Shown here: positions 1-8,837 of the stretch, piece after piece
Numbering within the stretch: position 1 is the first letter of the stretch
Layout: each line of letters opens with the position of its first letter
NCBI GenBank assembly: GCA_964586145.1
Contig: CAZPHH010000024.1
Span: 1-54,342 of the forward strand
Length of the DNA: 54,342 nt
Direction of reading: 5' to 3'
Source: JAFGJQ01 sp964586145
Lineage (GTDB): Bacteria; Planctomycetota; Phycisphaerae; UBA1845
Notes under the pieces: generated by a model
Databases searched by the model: none
Seen by the model: only the letters and a program-made list of their open reading frames with translations
Told to the model about the DNA's origin: nothing
Translations under genes and position numbers: made by a program

Positions 1-374
1 GGGTCGGATTCATTTCGCAGCGCGGTGAATTCCCACGTTCACCGAACGGAGCATCAGACGGGATTCCTGCTCCCGGTCGTTCTCCCGGCAGCTCGCCGCG
101 GCTTGACACAGCGTGCCGCCGACGTGAGCCGACCCGCCCCCGGTCGGGGGCGGAATGAGCCGGCTCGCGCAGAAGAGAGAGAAGCGATCTACCGGCCGTG
201 AATGGCCGGCCAACGTCCGGAAACAAGAAAATCGAGACCAGAAGGGATGGTCCGCGAGGCGGACCCTAAAGGCATGCAGCGGGGAAGGGCCGTGAACGGG
301 CGTGAACACAACCCCCAGTCTTACAGCTCGCCACGGCGAGTCGCGGGGGCGACCTGCGGCGGGAGCGTTCGCGT
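1..374. other. Window edge, no gene recognised
   Basis: This is the stretch downstream of the subtilase gene, which reads leftwards and stops at 375. Open frames here overlap each other on both strands and none resembles a protein family. The only structure I see is a perfect 9-bp G/C inverted repeat at 134-153 and a shorter CCGGCC/GGCCGG inverted repeat near 192-209. Either could help end subtilase transcription, but neither has a T-tract. Confidence 0.5.
134..153 (-). terminator. Possible hairpin terminator downstream of the subtilase
   Basis: A perfect inverted repeat has CCGCCCCCG at 134-142 and CGGGGGCGG at 145-153. The tight apex means the real loop would open a few pairs. It lies about 220 bp past the subtilase stop. 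No T-run follows on either strand, so termination is only a guess. Confidence 0.25.
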
Positions 375-2294
375 TCATTGGCGGATCAGCCGGACCGTGG
401 CCGTGGACTGGTTGCCGGAGGAGTCGGTGACGCGGACGGTCACCGTGTGCGTGCCGGGGGCGGCGGAAGTCGCGTCCCAGACAAAGCTCACTTCGGCCCG
501 CGTGCCGCTGATCGTCTGCGACGACCGGGAAATGCCGTTGACCAGCCATTCCACGCGGGCGAGCCCCGCATTGTCGGTGGCCGTCCCGCCGATGCCCACG
601 CGTGATGCGACGAGCGTTCCGTTGGTCGGGTAGTTGATGATCACGGCCGGCGGCTGCGCGTCTGCTGTGCCGCTGCCGCCACCGTCGCCTCCGCCCGCCT
701 GGGCCACGAACACGGTAATCTCGGCCGGCCGGGATACGTTGCCGTAAACGTCCGTGGCCACGCAAGAGATCGTGTGCGAGCCGGGCAGCAGCGCGGCGGT
801 GTTCACCGCGAACAGGTATGGCCGGTACAGGTCGGACGCCCGGACCTGGCCGTCCACGAGCAGGGTGACGTCGGCAATGTCGCCGGCGTCCGTTGCCTGG
901 GCGATGATCCGCACCACGCCGGAGACGGTGGCGTTATTGGCCGGCCGAGTGATGGAGACGACCGGGGAGGACCGATCGTCCTGCTCGATCAACGCCTGGG
1001 CGGCGGCGACGGCCGCCTGGGTATCGAGCACGCCCTCGCCGTACTCGTCGTCACGACCGGCCGGTCCGATGTCCCGGGCGGTGGAGAGCAGCAGGTCGGC
1101 CACCGTCGCCGGGCGCAGGTCGGGACGGACGGACCAGACCAGTGCGGCGGCCCCGGCCACGATGGGACTGGCGAACGACGTGCCGCTGACCCCGCGGTAG
1201 CCGCCATCGAGGGCCGGCGCGAGGATTCCCGTGCCCGGCGCGGTAAGGTCGACGAATGGGCCGGCCGAGGAAAACGAGGCCCGCTGTGCGTCGGCGTTCA
1301 AGGCGCCGACGAAGAGAGCCGCCGGGTTTTTCGGTGTTGCGTAGGTTGCCCCGTCATTGCCCGCACTGATCAGGGTCAGGCCGCCGCGGGCCCGGACGAA
1401 CTGCGCCGCCCGCAGCACCGTACGATCGGTCTGAAGCGGCGCGAAGCTGACGTTGACCACCCGGGCCTGGTGCTGGACCGCCCAGACCATGCCTTTGGCG
1501 ATGTGCCGGGTCGTGCCGAGGCCGGAGTCGTCCACAACGGCCACCGGCAGGATGGGGCTGCCCCAGCTCACCCCCGCGATGCCGACCCCGTTATTGGACA
1601 TGGCGGCCGCGATGCCTGCGACGGACGTGCCGTGCCCGACGTGGTCGTCCACCCCATCCGCGTCTTGTGCGACGTTTCGGCCGGCCAGCACCTTGGCGAA
1701 GAGGTCGTCATGTCCGGTGCTGACGCCGGTGTCGATCACCGCGATGACGATGTTCTCGCTTCCGGTGGTGGTGGACCAGGCCTGCGGCAGATTCACGACG
1801 CTCAGGTAGTTCTGGGACGCGAATTCCGGGTCGTCCGGTATGTTGTCCGGCTCGTAGAAGTAGCTTTTCTGGACGGCCTCCACCTGCGGATCGCGGGCCA
1901 GCGCCTCTGCCGCCGCCTGGAGGTTACCGTTTGCCACCCGAAGCACGGCTGTGTCCAGTTCCGGCCAGCTTTCCACAAGCGTGGCCCCGGCGGCCGAGAA
2001 TGTCGCGTGGAGGGCGTCCGAATCGGCGGCCGGCAGGGTCTGGACCAGCAGCTCGTCCGGCACGTGGGCGAGGCCCGCCATCGCCGGTTCACTGTCTTCC
2101 GCGAAGACGACCGCGGCCGGCGACACGGGCGAATCGCTCGGGCCGGATCCGTTCGAGTTGCTGTCAGCCGGGTTGGCGGGGCGGCTTGTGTCGGTCGGCG
2201 GGGTGGAGTCAGCCGGGCGCGAGCCACACTGGGCACAGGTGAGGGGGAGGAAGGTTATCAGACCCCAGCGAAGCATTGATCCCGGCATTTCCAT
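375..2294 (-). CDS. Secreted subtilisin-like serine protease (S8) with C-terminal Ig-like domains
   Basis: An exported endopeptidase of the subtilase family, about 639 aa from the chosen start. The catalytic residues are visible: Asp188 in VIDTG, His221 in HGTSVAG, Ser373 in GTSFASP, with the oxyanion-hole Asn313 in SAGND. The N-terminus has a hydrophobic export segment rich in Cys, then a Ser/Pro/Asn-rich linker, then a segment of about 80 aa resembling an I9-type propeptide. After the catalytic domain come two Ig-like repeats of about 90 aa, each beginning PxVxIxxPxNxxxV, of the kind that bind or space extracellular domains. I chose the ATG at 2294 because GGAG sits 8 nt upstream; the frame stays open to an ATG at 2435. 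The gene is transcribed away from the EPS operon. It might mature surface proteins, but no substrate is evident. Confidence 0.9.
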   Translation of the reverse strand: MEMPGSMLRWGLITFLPLTCAQCGSRPADSTPPTDTSRPANPADSNSNGSGPSDSPVSPAAVVFAEDSEPAMAGLAHVPDELLVQTLPAADSDALHATFSAAGATLVESWPELDTAVLRVANGNLQAAAEALARDPQVEAVQKSYFYEPDNIPDDPEFASQNYLSVVNLPQAWSTTTGSENIVIAVIDTGVSTGHDDLFAKVLAGRNVAQDADGVDDHVGHGTSVAGIAAAMSNNGVGIAGVSWGSPILPVAVVDDSGLGTTRHIAKGMVWAVQHQARVVNVSFAPLQTDRTVLRAAQFVRARGGLTLISAGNDGATYATPKNPAALFVGALNADAQRASFSSAGPFVDLTAPGTGILAPALDGGYRGVSGTSFASPIVAGAAALVWSVRPDLRPATVADLLLSTARDIGPAGRDDEYGEGVLDTQAAVAAAQALIEQDDRSSPVVSITRPANNATVSGVVRIIAQATDAGDIADVTLLVDGQVRASDLYRPYLFAVNTAALLPGSHTISCVATDVYGNVSRPAEITVFVAQAGGGDGGGSGTADAQPPAVIINYPTNGTLVASRVGIGGTATDNAGLARVEWLVNGISRSSQTISGTRAEVSFVWDATSAAPGTHTVTVRVTDSSGNQSTATVRLIRQ

Positions 2295-3124
2295 CTGCAA
2301 AGCTCCAAACAGGCGTATGGATCCCCGACCGCGGCCGGGTTCTCGGGCCGGATCCGGAGAGCCATGCACATACATGATCGGCGGGGTGGCCACACCCGGT
2401 CGCGGATTATCCGGACTATCATTGGAGTACAGCATGTCTGGAATAGATGGACTGGAAAGGCAATTCAGCGGCGTTTCATCCAGGCTTGTGCGAGCTCAAT
2501 ACAGCAGTCGTAAGGTTCGTTGTTAGATCGGGTTATGCGGTCTTCCCGCGTTGTGTTGGTGCGTGGCAGATTCGGATTGACTTCCCGTTTTCGCGGGTGT
2601 ACCGTTAGAAGAGGAAGGCGGGTCACACTGCGGATGGATGGCGTGCCAAGCGACTGCATAGCATAGGGCGCGTCTACCCGTGGGTGTTTCGTGCTTGAAT
2701 TATCGCACTTCTGCCTTACGAGTTGATAGGACGGGGTGAGCGGAAGGCAGGTAGAGCCCTAACGATTGGGTATGCAGTGGGGTCATGCGGCTGAGGGACG
2801 CCACGAAGGGAGTGGGGGATCCGGCAGGTGTAAGAAACCGAGGAAGCGGGGGGGCTATACGCTTGGGGTAGACATTTGTAAGTCTGGATGAGCGTAAGCG
2901 TGGAGCACCGATCACTTCTCCCCGAGGTGCGCAGACGAACGCGAGTCCGGATTCTGCATTGACAAAGTGAATGGAGGCGGCGCCGCGGACGCGCCGGGCG
3001 AGCGTTGTGAGACGGCTCGTCGGTGCGGGGGTGCTGTATGGCGCCCCGAGACGCGAGTCTGCCCGGTGGGGCCCGCAAGCGGTGAGGCGGGTGTCAGAGC
3101 GCGGCAGGAGGAGAAAGCACTTCG
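2295..3124. other. 830-bp intergenic region, no gene recognised
   Basis: Divergent spacer between the subtilase and the EPS operon. By eye it is less GC-rich than its surroundings over about 2460-2720. Open frames on the minus strand (for example 2700-3200) have low-complexity, Arg/Pro-rich translations typical of chance frames. It should contain the promoters of both flanking units. I found a TTGACT at about 2578 and a TTGACA at 2959-2964, but neither has a good -10 partner. An AGGAGGAG ribosome binding site lies near 3105-3114, ahead of the heparinase gene. Confidence 0.5.
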
Positions 3125-5161
3125 GTGCAGTCGTTGGATTGGTATCGTCGACGTCTGAGCGCGATGTCGGTGCCTGAGGTGCTGTGGCGTGTGCGATCAC
3201 GGCTGACTCAGGCGGCGGATCGGTGTGTGGCGGTGCGCCGTCGTCGCCTGCCCGTGCTGGAAGACATTGCGGGCGGCAACGGCGAGAGTGCGCGGTTCGA
3301 TAACCGCTTGGCCGGTCATCTTTTGAGCGTGGAATCGGTGCCGTCGTTGCGGGTGGCCGCCTGGCGTGAAGAGCTGATCGATCGAGCGGAGCGGCTTTGT
3401 CGGAACCGCATTTCGCTGTTTGAGTGCGTGGATTGCGATCTCGGGCCCGAAGTGGACTGGAACTTCGAGTACGAGGCGCGTCGGCAGACGCCGCTGCAGC
3501 CTGCGAGCCGCATCGACTACCGGGACTATCGCGAGACGGGAGATGCGAAGGTTGCGTGGGAGCCGAGTCGGCACCAGCACCTGGCGGTGCTCGGACGGGC
3601 GTATCGGCTGACGGGCGACGATCGCTACGCGGCGAAGGTCGTCGAGCAGATTCTGAGCTGGATGGAGCAGTGCCCGTTCGGCGTGGGGATGCAGTGGCGC
3701 GGTCCGCTGGAACTGGCGATCCGCGTGATCAACTGGTCGTGGGCCCTGTCGCTGATCGACGGGGCGTCGTGCCTGACGAGTGGCGTGCGACGGACGATCA
3801 TCCCGGCTGCGTATCGGCATTTGTGGGAGATCGCCCGGAAGTACTCGCGGTTTTCCTCGGCGAATAACCATCGAATCGGAGAGGCGGCCGGCGTATACAT
3901 CGGCAGCCGCTTTTTCCGGGGCCTCCGCGAAGCGAACACCTGGGCGCAAGAGGCGAAGACGATTCTGTGCGAGGAGATGGAGCGGCAGGTGCTACCCGAC
4001 GGCGGCCACGCGGAGCTGGCGACGGGATATCACCTGTTCTGCCTCGAGTTCTTCCTGTACGCCGGCCTGGTCGGTCGCTGGACAGGTGACGAGTTCCCGC
4101 CTGCGTATTGGGCGCGGCTGGAGCGCATGTTCGAGTTTGTGGCGGCGCTGGCGGAGGGCGGCGACGCGCTGCCCATGTTCAACGATGCGGACGACGGGCA
4201 CGTGCTTCGGCTGTGTGCGCGGTCCCGGCGGGTGCAGGGCCTCCTGGGCGTTGGGGCGGTCCTGTTTGAGCGGGGCGATTTCAAGGCACTGGCGGACGGT
4301 TGCTCCGAGCCGGTGTTCTGGACGCTCGGAGCCGCCGGTCTCGACGCGTTCGATGGGCTTGACGCCGGCGCCGTGGCGGCAACGGTTTCCAGCCGGGCGT
4401 TTCCGGACACGGGCGTCTATCTGCTGCAGAGCGGAGGACGCGGCGGGGGTGACCGCATCAGCGTCACGCTGGACTGCGGATCGCTGGGGTTCGGGTCGAT
4501 CGCGGCGCATGGCCATGCGGATGCCCTGAGTATGACGCTTCGTGCGTTCGGGGTGGACGTGCTGGTGGATCCGGGTACGTACGACTACTTCACGGACCCG
4601 CGATGGCGAGACTACTTCCGCAGCACGCGTGCCCACAACACGGTGGTGGTGGACGATCTGGACCAGTCCGAGTCGCTGGGACCGTTCTTGTGGGGGCGAC
4701 GGGCGAACGCGCGATGCCTTCGCTGGGAGCCCGCGGTGTGCGGGGGAACGGTAGAGGCGGAGCACGACGGGTACGAGCGGCTGGCCCGCCCGGTGCGACA
4801 CCGCCGTACCGTGAGCCTCAACGCCGAGCGGCGTGAGATCACGGTGGTGGATGAGCTTTCCGGCGCGGGCGTTCACAGCGCCATGCAATGCTGGCACTTT
4901 GGGGAACGCTGCAGCGTCCGTCGGATGGATGATCGCGGGCGCCTGCGGATCGAGTGTCCGAACGGCATCGTCCGGGTGGAGCTGGATGACTCGTTGGAAC
5001 TGGCGATGTTGCGGGGTGAAGAGGAGCCGATCGCCGGTTGGGTGAGTCGGGCCTATCACCAGCGGATGCCGGCATGGACGGTGGTGGGTCGCTGTGAGTG
5101 GGGTGAGGAGCTAAAGCTCACGACCCGTTTTATTGTGGGGGAGTGCTGCTCGACTGCGTGA
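3125..5161 (+). CDS. Heparinase II/III family polysaccharide lyase
   Basis: First gene of the EPS operon, 678 aa. The N-terminal half (about 1-400) matches the alpha/alpha toroid of heparinase II/III-like lyases, with the NNHR motif at about residues 247-250. The C-terminal beta-sheet half carries the strongly conserved AHGHADA motif (461-467), DPGTY (482-486) and RSTRAHNTV (499-507). Family members cleave acidic polysaccharides by beta-elimination. In EPS loci they are thought to trim or release the polymer. No clear signal peptide is seen, although such enzymes usually act in the periplasm. The start is GTG, with AGGAGGAG about 11 nt upstream. The next gene begins 65 nt after the stop. Confidence 0.9.
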   Translation: MQSLDWYRRRLSAMSVPEVLWRVRSRLTQAADRCVAVRRRRLPVLEDIAGGNGESARFDNRLAGHLLSVESVPSLRVAAWREELIDRAERLCRNRISLFECVDCDLGPEVDWNFEYEARRQTPLQPASRIDYRDYRETGDAKVAWEPSRHQHLAVLGRAYRLTGDDRYAAKVVEQILSWMEQCPFGVGMQWRGPLELAIRVINWSWALSLIDGASCLTSGVRRTIIPAAYRHLWEIARKYSRFSSANNHRIGEAAGVYIGSRFFRGLREANTWAQEAKTILCEEMERQVLPDGGHAELATGYHLFCLEFFLYAGLVGRWTGDEFPPAYWARLERMFEFVAALAEGGDALPMFNDADDGHVLRLCARSRRVQGLLGVGAVLFERGDFKALADGCSEPVFWTLGAAGLDAFDGLDAGAVAATVSSRAFPDTGVYLLQSGGRGGGDRISVTLDCGSLGFGSIAAHGHADALSMTLRAFGVDVLVDPGTYDYFTDPRWRDYFRSTRAHNTVVVDDLDQSESLGPFLWGRRANARCLRWEPAVCGGTVEAEHDGYERLARPVRHRRTVSLNAERREITVVDELSGAGVHSAMQCWHFGERCSVRRMDDRGRLRIECPNGIVRVELDDSLELAMLRGEEEPIAGWVSRAYHQRMPAWTVVGRCEWGEELKLTTRFIVGECCSTA

Positions 5162-5226
5162 GTGGCGGCCGGGCGGCAAGCGGCCAGAGGGGTGGCTGCC
5201 GAGTGGGGAATGGGGAGGTTGGCAAA

Positions 5227-6381
5227 ATGGACAACTGTGCAATTCATGGGGGGATTGGCGGAGGTCGGCTGCCCGTTTCGGAGGCAGACGGCGCCCCTGG
5301 CGAATCGATACGCCAGGGCGTGACTGGGATCATTCTGGCGGGAACGCACGTGTGGGGGGAGAACACGCTGGACCAGGTGGTCCCCCGGCCCCTGGTTCCC
5401 GTTGGAGGTCGGCCGCTGATCTGTCATATTCTGGGCTGGATGGCGTCGGGTGGTTTGGGGCAGGCGACGATCTGCGCCAACAGTGATACGGCGCTGTTTC
5501 GGGCGTGTCTGGGCGACGGGCGATGCCTGGGCATTGACGTGAACTACGCGGAAGACACCATGCCGCGCGGTCCGGCCGGCTGCATTCGTGATGTCATGGC
5601 CCAGACTCGTCGAGGGACGTTCGTGGTTGTGGAAGGGGGGACGCTGCCCTCGCTCAATCTGGATGAGTTGCTCGCGGCGCATCGGGGGACGAAGGCGGCC
5701 CTGACGATCGTGCTGTCTCCCGAGTCGAATGAGGATTGCCCCGGCCGGCCGCTCGGCATCTACATTGTCGAGGCGGAAGCGATTGACCAGGTGCCCGAGC
5801 ATGGGTTCCAGGACATCAAGGAGCGTTTGATCCCGGACCTGTACCGGGCCGGGCATCGCATCGCGACGGTCGTTGCGAGCCCGGGCTCACCGCTGCGGGT
5901 GACCGACGCGGCGTCGTACCTGGCCGTGAACGCCTGGGCGACGGAGCAGATGGTGCGAGACGAAGGGGTTCGGGGCGACGGATCTTCGGTTTCGCCGCAT
6001 GGATCCCGGGTGGCGTCGTCGGCCAGGGTGGTCGGTCCGGTGTGGATGGGACCGCGTTGCGTTATCGGGCCGGGCGCGATTATCATCGGTCCGACCTGCA
6101 TTGGCGCGGGTTGTGAAATTGGGGCAGGAGCCGTAATCAGCCGATCGGCATTGTGGGACGGGTGCCGGGTGGGAGCCGGGTCGATTGTGGACCATTCGGT
6201 CGTGACGGTCGGTGCATCGGTGGAGCCGGAAGCCGTACTGCGGAGCGCGTTCTGCGTATCGCCGTCTCCGGCCGGGACGCCTGTGGTGGACTGGTTGATG
6301 TCACGATGCTGGGCGGCGCCGGACGGGGTTCGGAATTCGCCTGCCGCCCGCGCGGATTCGGTTCTGCCGCTGGCATCGTAA
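5227..6381 (+). CDS. Sugar nucleotidyltransferase-like protein with hexapeptide (LbH) tail, probably catalytically degenerate
   Basis: 384 aa from the ATG at 5227, which has GGGGAGG 7 nt upstream. Residues 34-250 follow the NDP-sugar pyrophosphorylase fold: GIILAGT, then PRPLVPVGGRPL, then RGPAG. Residues 258-345 form a left-handed beta-helix of hexapeptide repeats (GPxxxIGPGAxIIGPTxIG). Two hallmark positions are changed. The loop that is normally GxGTRLxPxT with a PK is THVWGENTL and PRP (Arg54). The metal-binding GD is EGG (136-138). Nucleotidyl transfer may therefore be lost, leaving a binding or scaffolding role. The frame also reaches back to 5143, inside the heparinase gene, but that start is less likely. 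Confidence 0.8.
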   Translation: MDNCAIHGGIGGGRLPVSEADGAPGESIRQGVTGIILAGTHVWGENTLDQVVPRPLVPVGGRPLICHILGWMASGGLGQATICANSDTALFRACLGDGRCLGIDVNYAEDTMPRGPAGCIRDVMAQTRRGTFVVVEGGTLPSLNLDELLAAHRGTKAALTIVLSPESNEDCPGRPLGIYIVEAEAIDQVPEHGFQDIKERLIPDLYRAGHRIATVVASPGSPLRVTDAASYLAVNAWATEQMVRDEGVRGDGSSVSPHGSRVASSARVVGPVWMGPRCVIGPGAIIIGPTCIGAGCEIGAGAVISRSALWDGCRVGAGSIVDHSVVTVGASVEPEAVLRSAFCVSPSPAGTPVVDWLMSRCWAAPDGVRNSPAARADSVLPLAS

Positions 6382-6494
6382 CCGGGCTGCCCTTTCGGGC
6401 GCCATGCGGGCCTGTCGGTTGCCTCGGGCGACGGGGGGGAAACGGCGGGTGCCGGCGGATGTTGCACGATTCGCCGGACGAGGACAGGATCAGA

Positions 6495-8837
6495 ATGATG
6501 GAGGAGCATCATCGCACGCCGGATGGACCGGTTTCCGGTCCGCTTGTGCCCCACGAGGGCTCGTCCCGCGCGCGGGCCCTGTCGGCGGCGTCTGTGCCGG
6601 CGGATCCCCTGTTTGATGATTCCGCGGGCGCCGTTTCGGGCGCTCCGCCGGGCGCTCCCTTCCAGTATGGTCTTCTTCTGCGCCACAAGTGGCTTGCCCT
6701 GATTGTCTTTCTTGTGGTTGCCGGCGCGGGCGTGCCGTTGGTGTGGACGATGTACGTGCCTCAGTACAAGGCAGGGGTGGCCGTTCGCGTGCGTCCGGTG
6801 CTGCCTCGTATCGTCTTCAACACGGATGACGGGGTGGCCCCGATCTATCGGGTGTACCTGAACACGCAGGTGGCCATCATTCGCAGTCCGCAGGTCCTGG
6901 AGCGCGTGCTGGACCGGCAGGACGTGATCGACTCTGCCTGGTACCACGACAAGCCGAAGTCGCTTCGGATGCGGATGGGAGGGTCTGCGCCCAGTCGGCT
7001 GGAGCGATTGCGCGACGCGGTGGAGACGGTTCCGCGTCCGCACACGGAACTGGTGGACGTGGTGGTGTCCGCGCCGGACCCTCGGAGTGCCCGGATTATC
7101 GCGAACGCAGTCGTGAGTGAGTACCTCCAATATACGAAGGAGGAAGCGGCGGACGAGGAGGAACTGCGGTTCAACACGTTGCGTCGCGAGCGGGACTCGC
7201 TCGAGAAGGCCATCGACGGACTGGTGGAAGTGAAGGGCAATTTGTCCAAGCAGATGGGCACGGGTGATCCGGACATTGTTCGGGCCCAGACGGCGGAGCG
7301 GCTCAACGCTCTCGAAGCGAGGCGGGAAGAGCTCCAGCGAGCCTATCACATGGCCCAGGATGACCTGGCCGGTCGACGCGCGGAGATGGAGGCGTCGGGC
7401 GGGGCCGGGGCGGATTCGGCGTTGGGTTCCCGGTACGCCGAGGACGTGGAGTGGCGGGGATTGAACGCGCGGCTGCGGACGGCTGAACACCAGTTGAGCA
7501 CGGCTCGGGATCGGTACGGGGAGTCGCATCCCCGGATTCGGCAGTTGCTGGCAGAGGTCGAACACGCCCGCGAGATGCTCAGCGAGCGGGAGGGGCAACT
7601 GGACGAGTTGTGGCTGCGCGGCCCGGGCGGCGGGGTTGCGTTGGGAGATGGCTTCCTGACCATGGATGCCGCCGGCCTGGAGCGGCTGATTGCCCGCCAA
7701 TCGCGTGAACTCGAATTGCTGGACGAGCAGATCCGGGTCCTGCGTACGCAGCAGGAGCGACAGGGCGAGCTGGCCAAGGAGATCGCCAAGTACGACCAGC
7801 AGCTTGTCTACCGCCACGAGTTATACAGCCAGGTGCATAAGCGCCTGGATGCACTGCAGATGGAGGAGAAGGCGCCGGGTCGGATTGCGGTGGCCTCGTA
7901 TGCCGTCGAGCCGACCGCCCCGAGTTCCGATCGCCGCCCGCTTCTGACGATCATGGTCCTGGGTGCGGCGGCGCTGGCGGGCGTGGGGCTGGCCTTCGTG
8001 CGACTCACGCTGGACACGCGCATCCGTGAGGGGGGCGACGTCCGCCACGCGGCCCGCGTGCCGTTTCTCGGACAGGTGCCGCGCGTCCGTTCCATCGGGG
8101 GCCTCACCAGCGAGATGCCGCCGCTTCTGCTGGAGAGCATCCGCATGGTGCGTACCGCGCTGTTGGAGCGGTTGGGCGCCGGTCGAAACACCGTGCTCAT
8201 CAGCAGCGCGCACATGAAGGCCGGCAAGAGCACGCTGTCCGTGCTGCTGGCTCGGAGCCTTGCGGCCATGGGCAAGAACGTGCTTCTCGTGGAGGCCGAC
8301 CTGTACCGGCCGGCGCTGGCCGACCGGCTGGGTGTCCAGGGCCGCGAAGGGCTTGCGGATGTGCTGAACGGGAGGCTGCGTGATGATGCCGCCATCCGGG
8401 GGACCGGGGTCCGGGGGTTCGACATTCTGCTGGCCGGCTCGTTGGAGGCGGGGTTCGATCACGACCGGCTTGCGGCCGGTCACCTGGCGCCGTACCTGAA
8501 GCGATGGAAGAAGGCGTACGACTACGTTCTGCTGGACGGCCCGCCCGTGGCGCCGGTGGCGGACGCCCGGATTCTGGCCAGCCAGGCGGACGGCGTGCTC
8601 ATGGTCCTGCGGGCGTCGCAATCGAAGCGGGATGAGGTTGTGCAGGCCTACGCGGACCTGAGTGCCGCCGGGGGCACCTTGGTGGGCACCGTGCTGGTGG
8701 GGACGAGCAGCGGCCGCGGGTACGGCGGTTATGGCGGCTACGGCTCGTACGATGGCTATCTGACGGACAGCGGGGACGGCCCCCCGAAGCTCGAGGCCAG
8801 GGAATCCGGAATCGACTCGCCGAAGCAAGGTGGGTGA
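6495..8837 (+). CDS. Wzz-type chain-length regulator fused to bacterial tyrosine kinase (BY-kinase)
   Basis: Inner-membrane regulator of polymer length, 780 aa. The first membrane helix is at about 66-86. A long periplasmic, coiled-coil-rich Wzz region follows to about 475, then a second helix (LLTIMVLGAAALAGVGLAF). The cytoplasmic ATPase has a Walker A ending AGKST (about 575), a Walker A' LLVEAD (about 598) and a Walker B DYVLLDGPP (about 675). The C-terminus has a Tyr/Gly cluster, YGGYGGYGSYDGY, the usual autophosphorylation tail. The Walker A lacks the first Gly of the common PGEGKST form (here MKAGKST). I chose the paired ATGs at 6495/6498 because the longer frame overlaps the upstream gene. 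Its stop overlaps the next start by 8 nt. Confidence 0.93.
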   Translation: MMEEHHRTPDGPVSGPLVPHEGSSRARALSAASVPADPLFDDSAGAVSGAPPGAPFQYGLLLRHKWLALIVFLVVAGAGVPLVWTMYVPQYKAGVAVRVRPVLPRIVFNTDDGVAPIYRVYLNTQVAIIRSPQVLERVLDRQDVIDSAWYHDKPKSLRMRMGGSAPSRLERLRDAVETVPRPHTELVDVVVSAPDPRSARIIANAVVSEYLQYTKEEAADEEELRFNTLRRERDSLEKAIDGLVEVKGNLSKQMGTGDPDIVRAQTAERLNALEARREELQRAYHMAQDDLAGRRAEMEASGGAGADSALGSRYAEDVEWRGLNARLRTAEHQLSTARDRYGESHPRIRQLLAEVEHAREMLSEREGQLDELWLRGPGGGVALGDGFLTMDAAGLERLIARQSRELELLDEQIRVLRTQQERQGELAKEIAKYDQQLVYRHELYSQVHKRLDALQMEEKAPGRIAVASYAVEPTAPSSDRRPLLTIMVLGAAALAGVGLAFVRLTLDTRIREGGDVRHAARVPFLGQVPRVRSIGGLTSEMPPLLLESIRMVRTALLERLGAGRNTVLISSAHMKAGKSTLSVLLARSLAAMGKNVLLVEADLYRPALADRLGVQGREGLADVLNGRLRDDAAIRGTGVRGFDILLAGSLEAGFDHDRLAAGHLAPYLKRWKKAYDYVLLDGPPVAPVADARILASQADGVLMVLRASQSKRDEVVQAYADLSAAGGTLVGTVLVGTSSGRGYGGYGGYGSYDGYLTDSGDGPPKLEARESGIDSPKQGG

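Noticed and set aside
2959..2964. TTGACA as a -35 box for the EPS operon
   Set aside because: The bases 15-19 nt downstream are all G/C-rich with no -10-like sequence.
2700..3200. 166-codon open frame on the minus strand
   Set aside because: Composition is typical of a chance frame in GC-rich DNA, it overlaps the start of the heparinase gene, and it matches no family I know.
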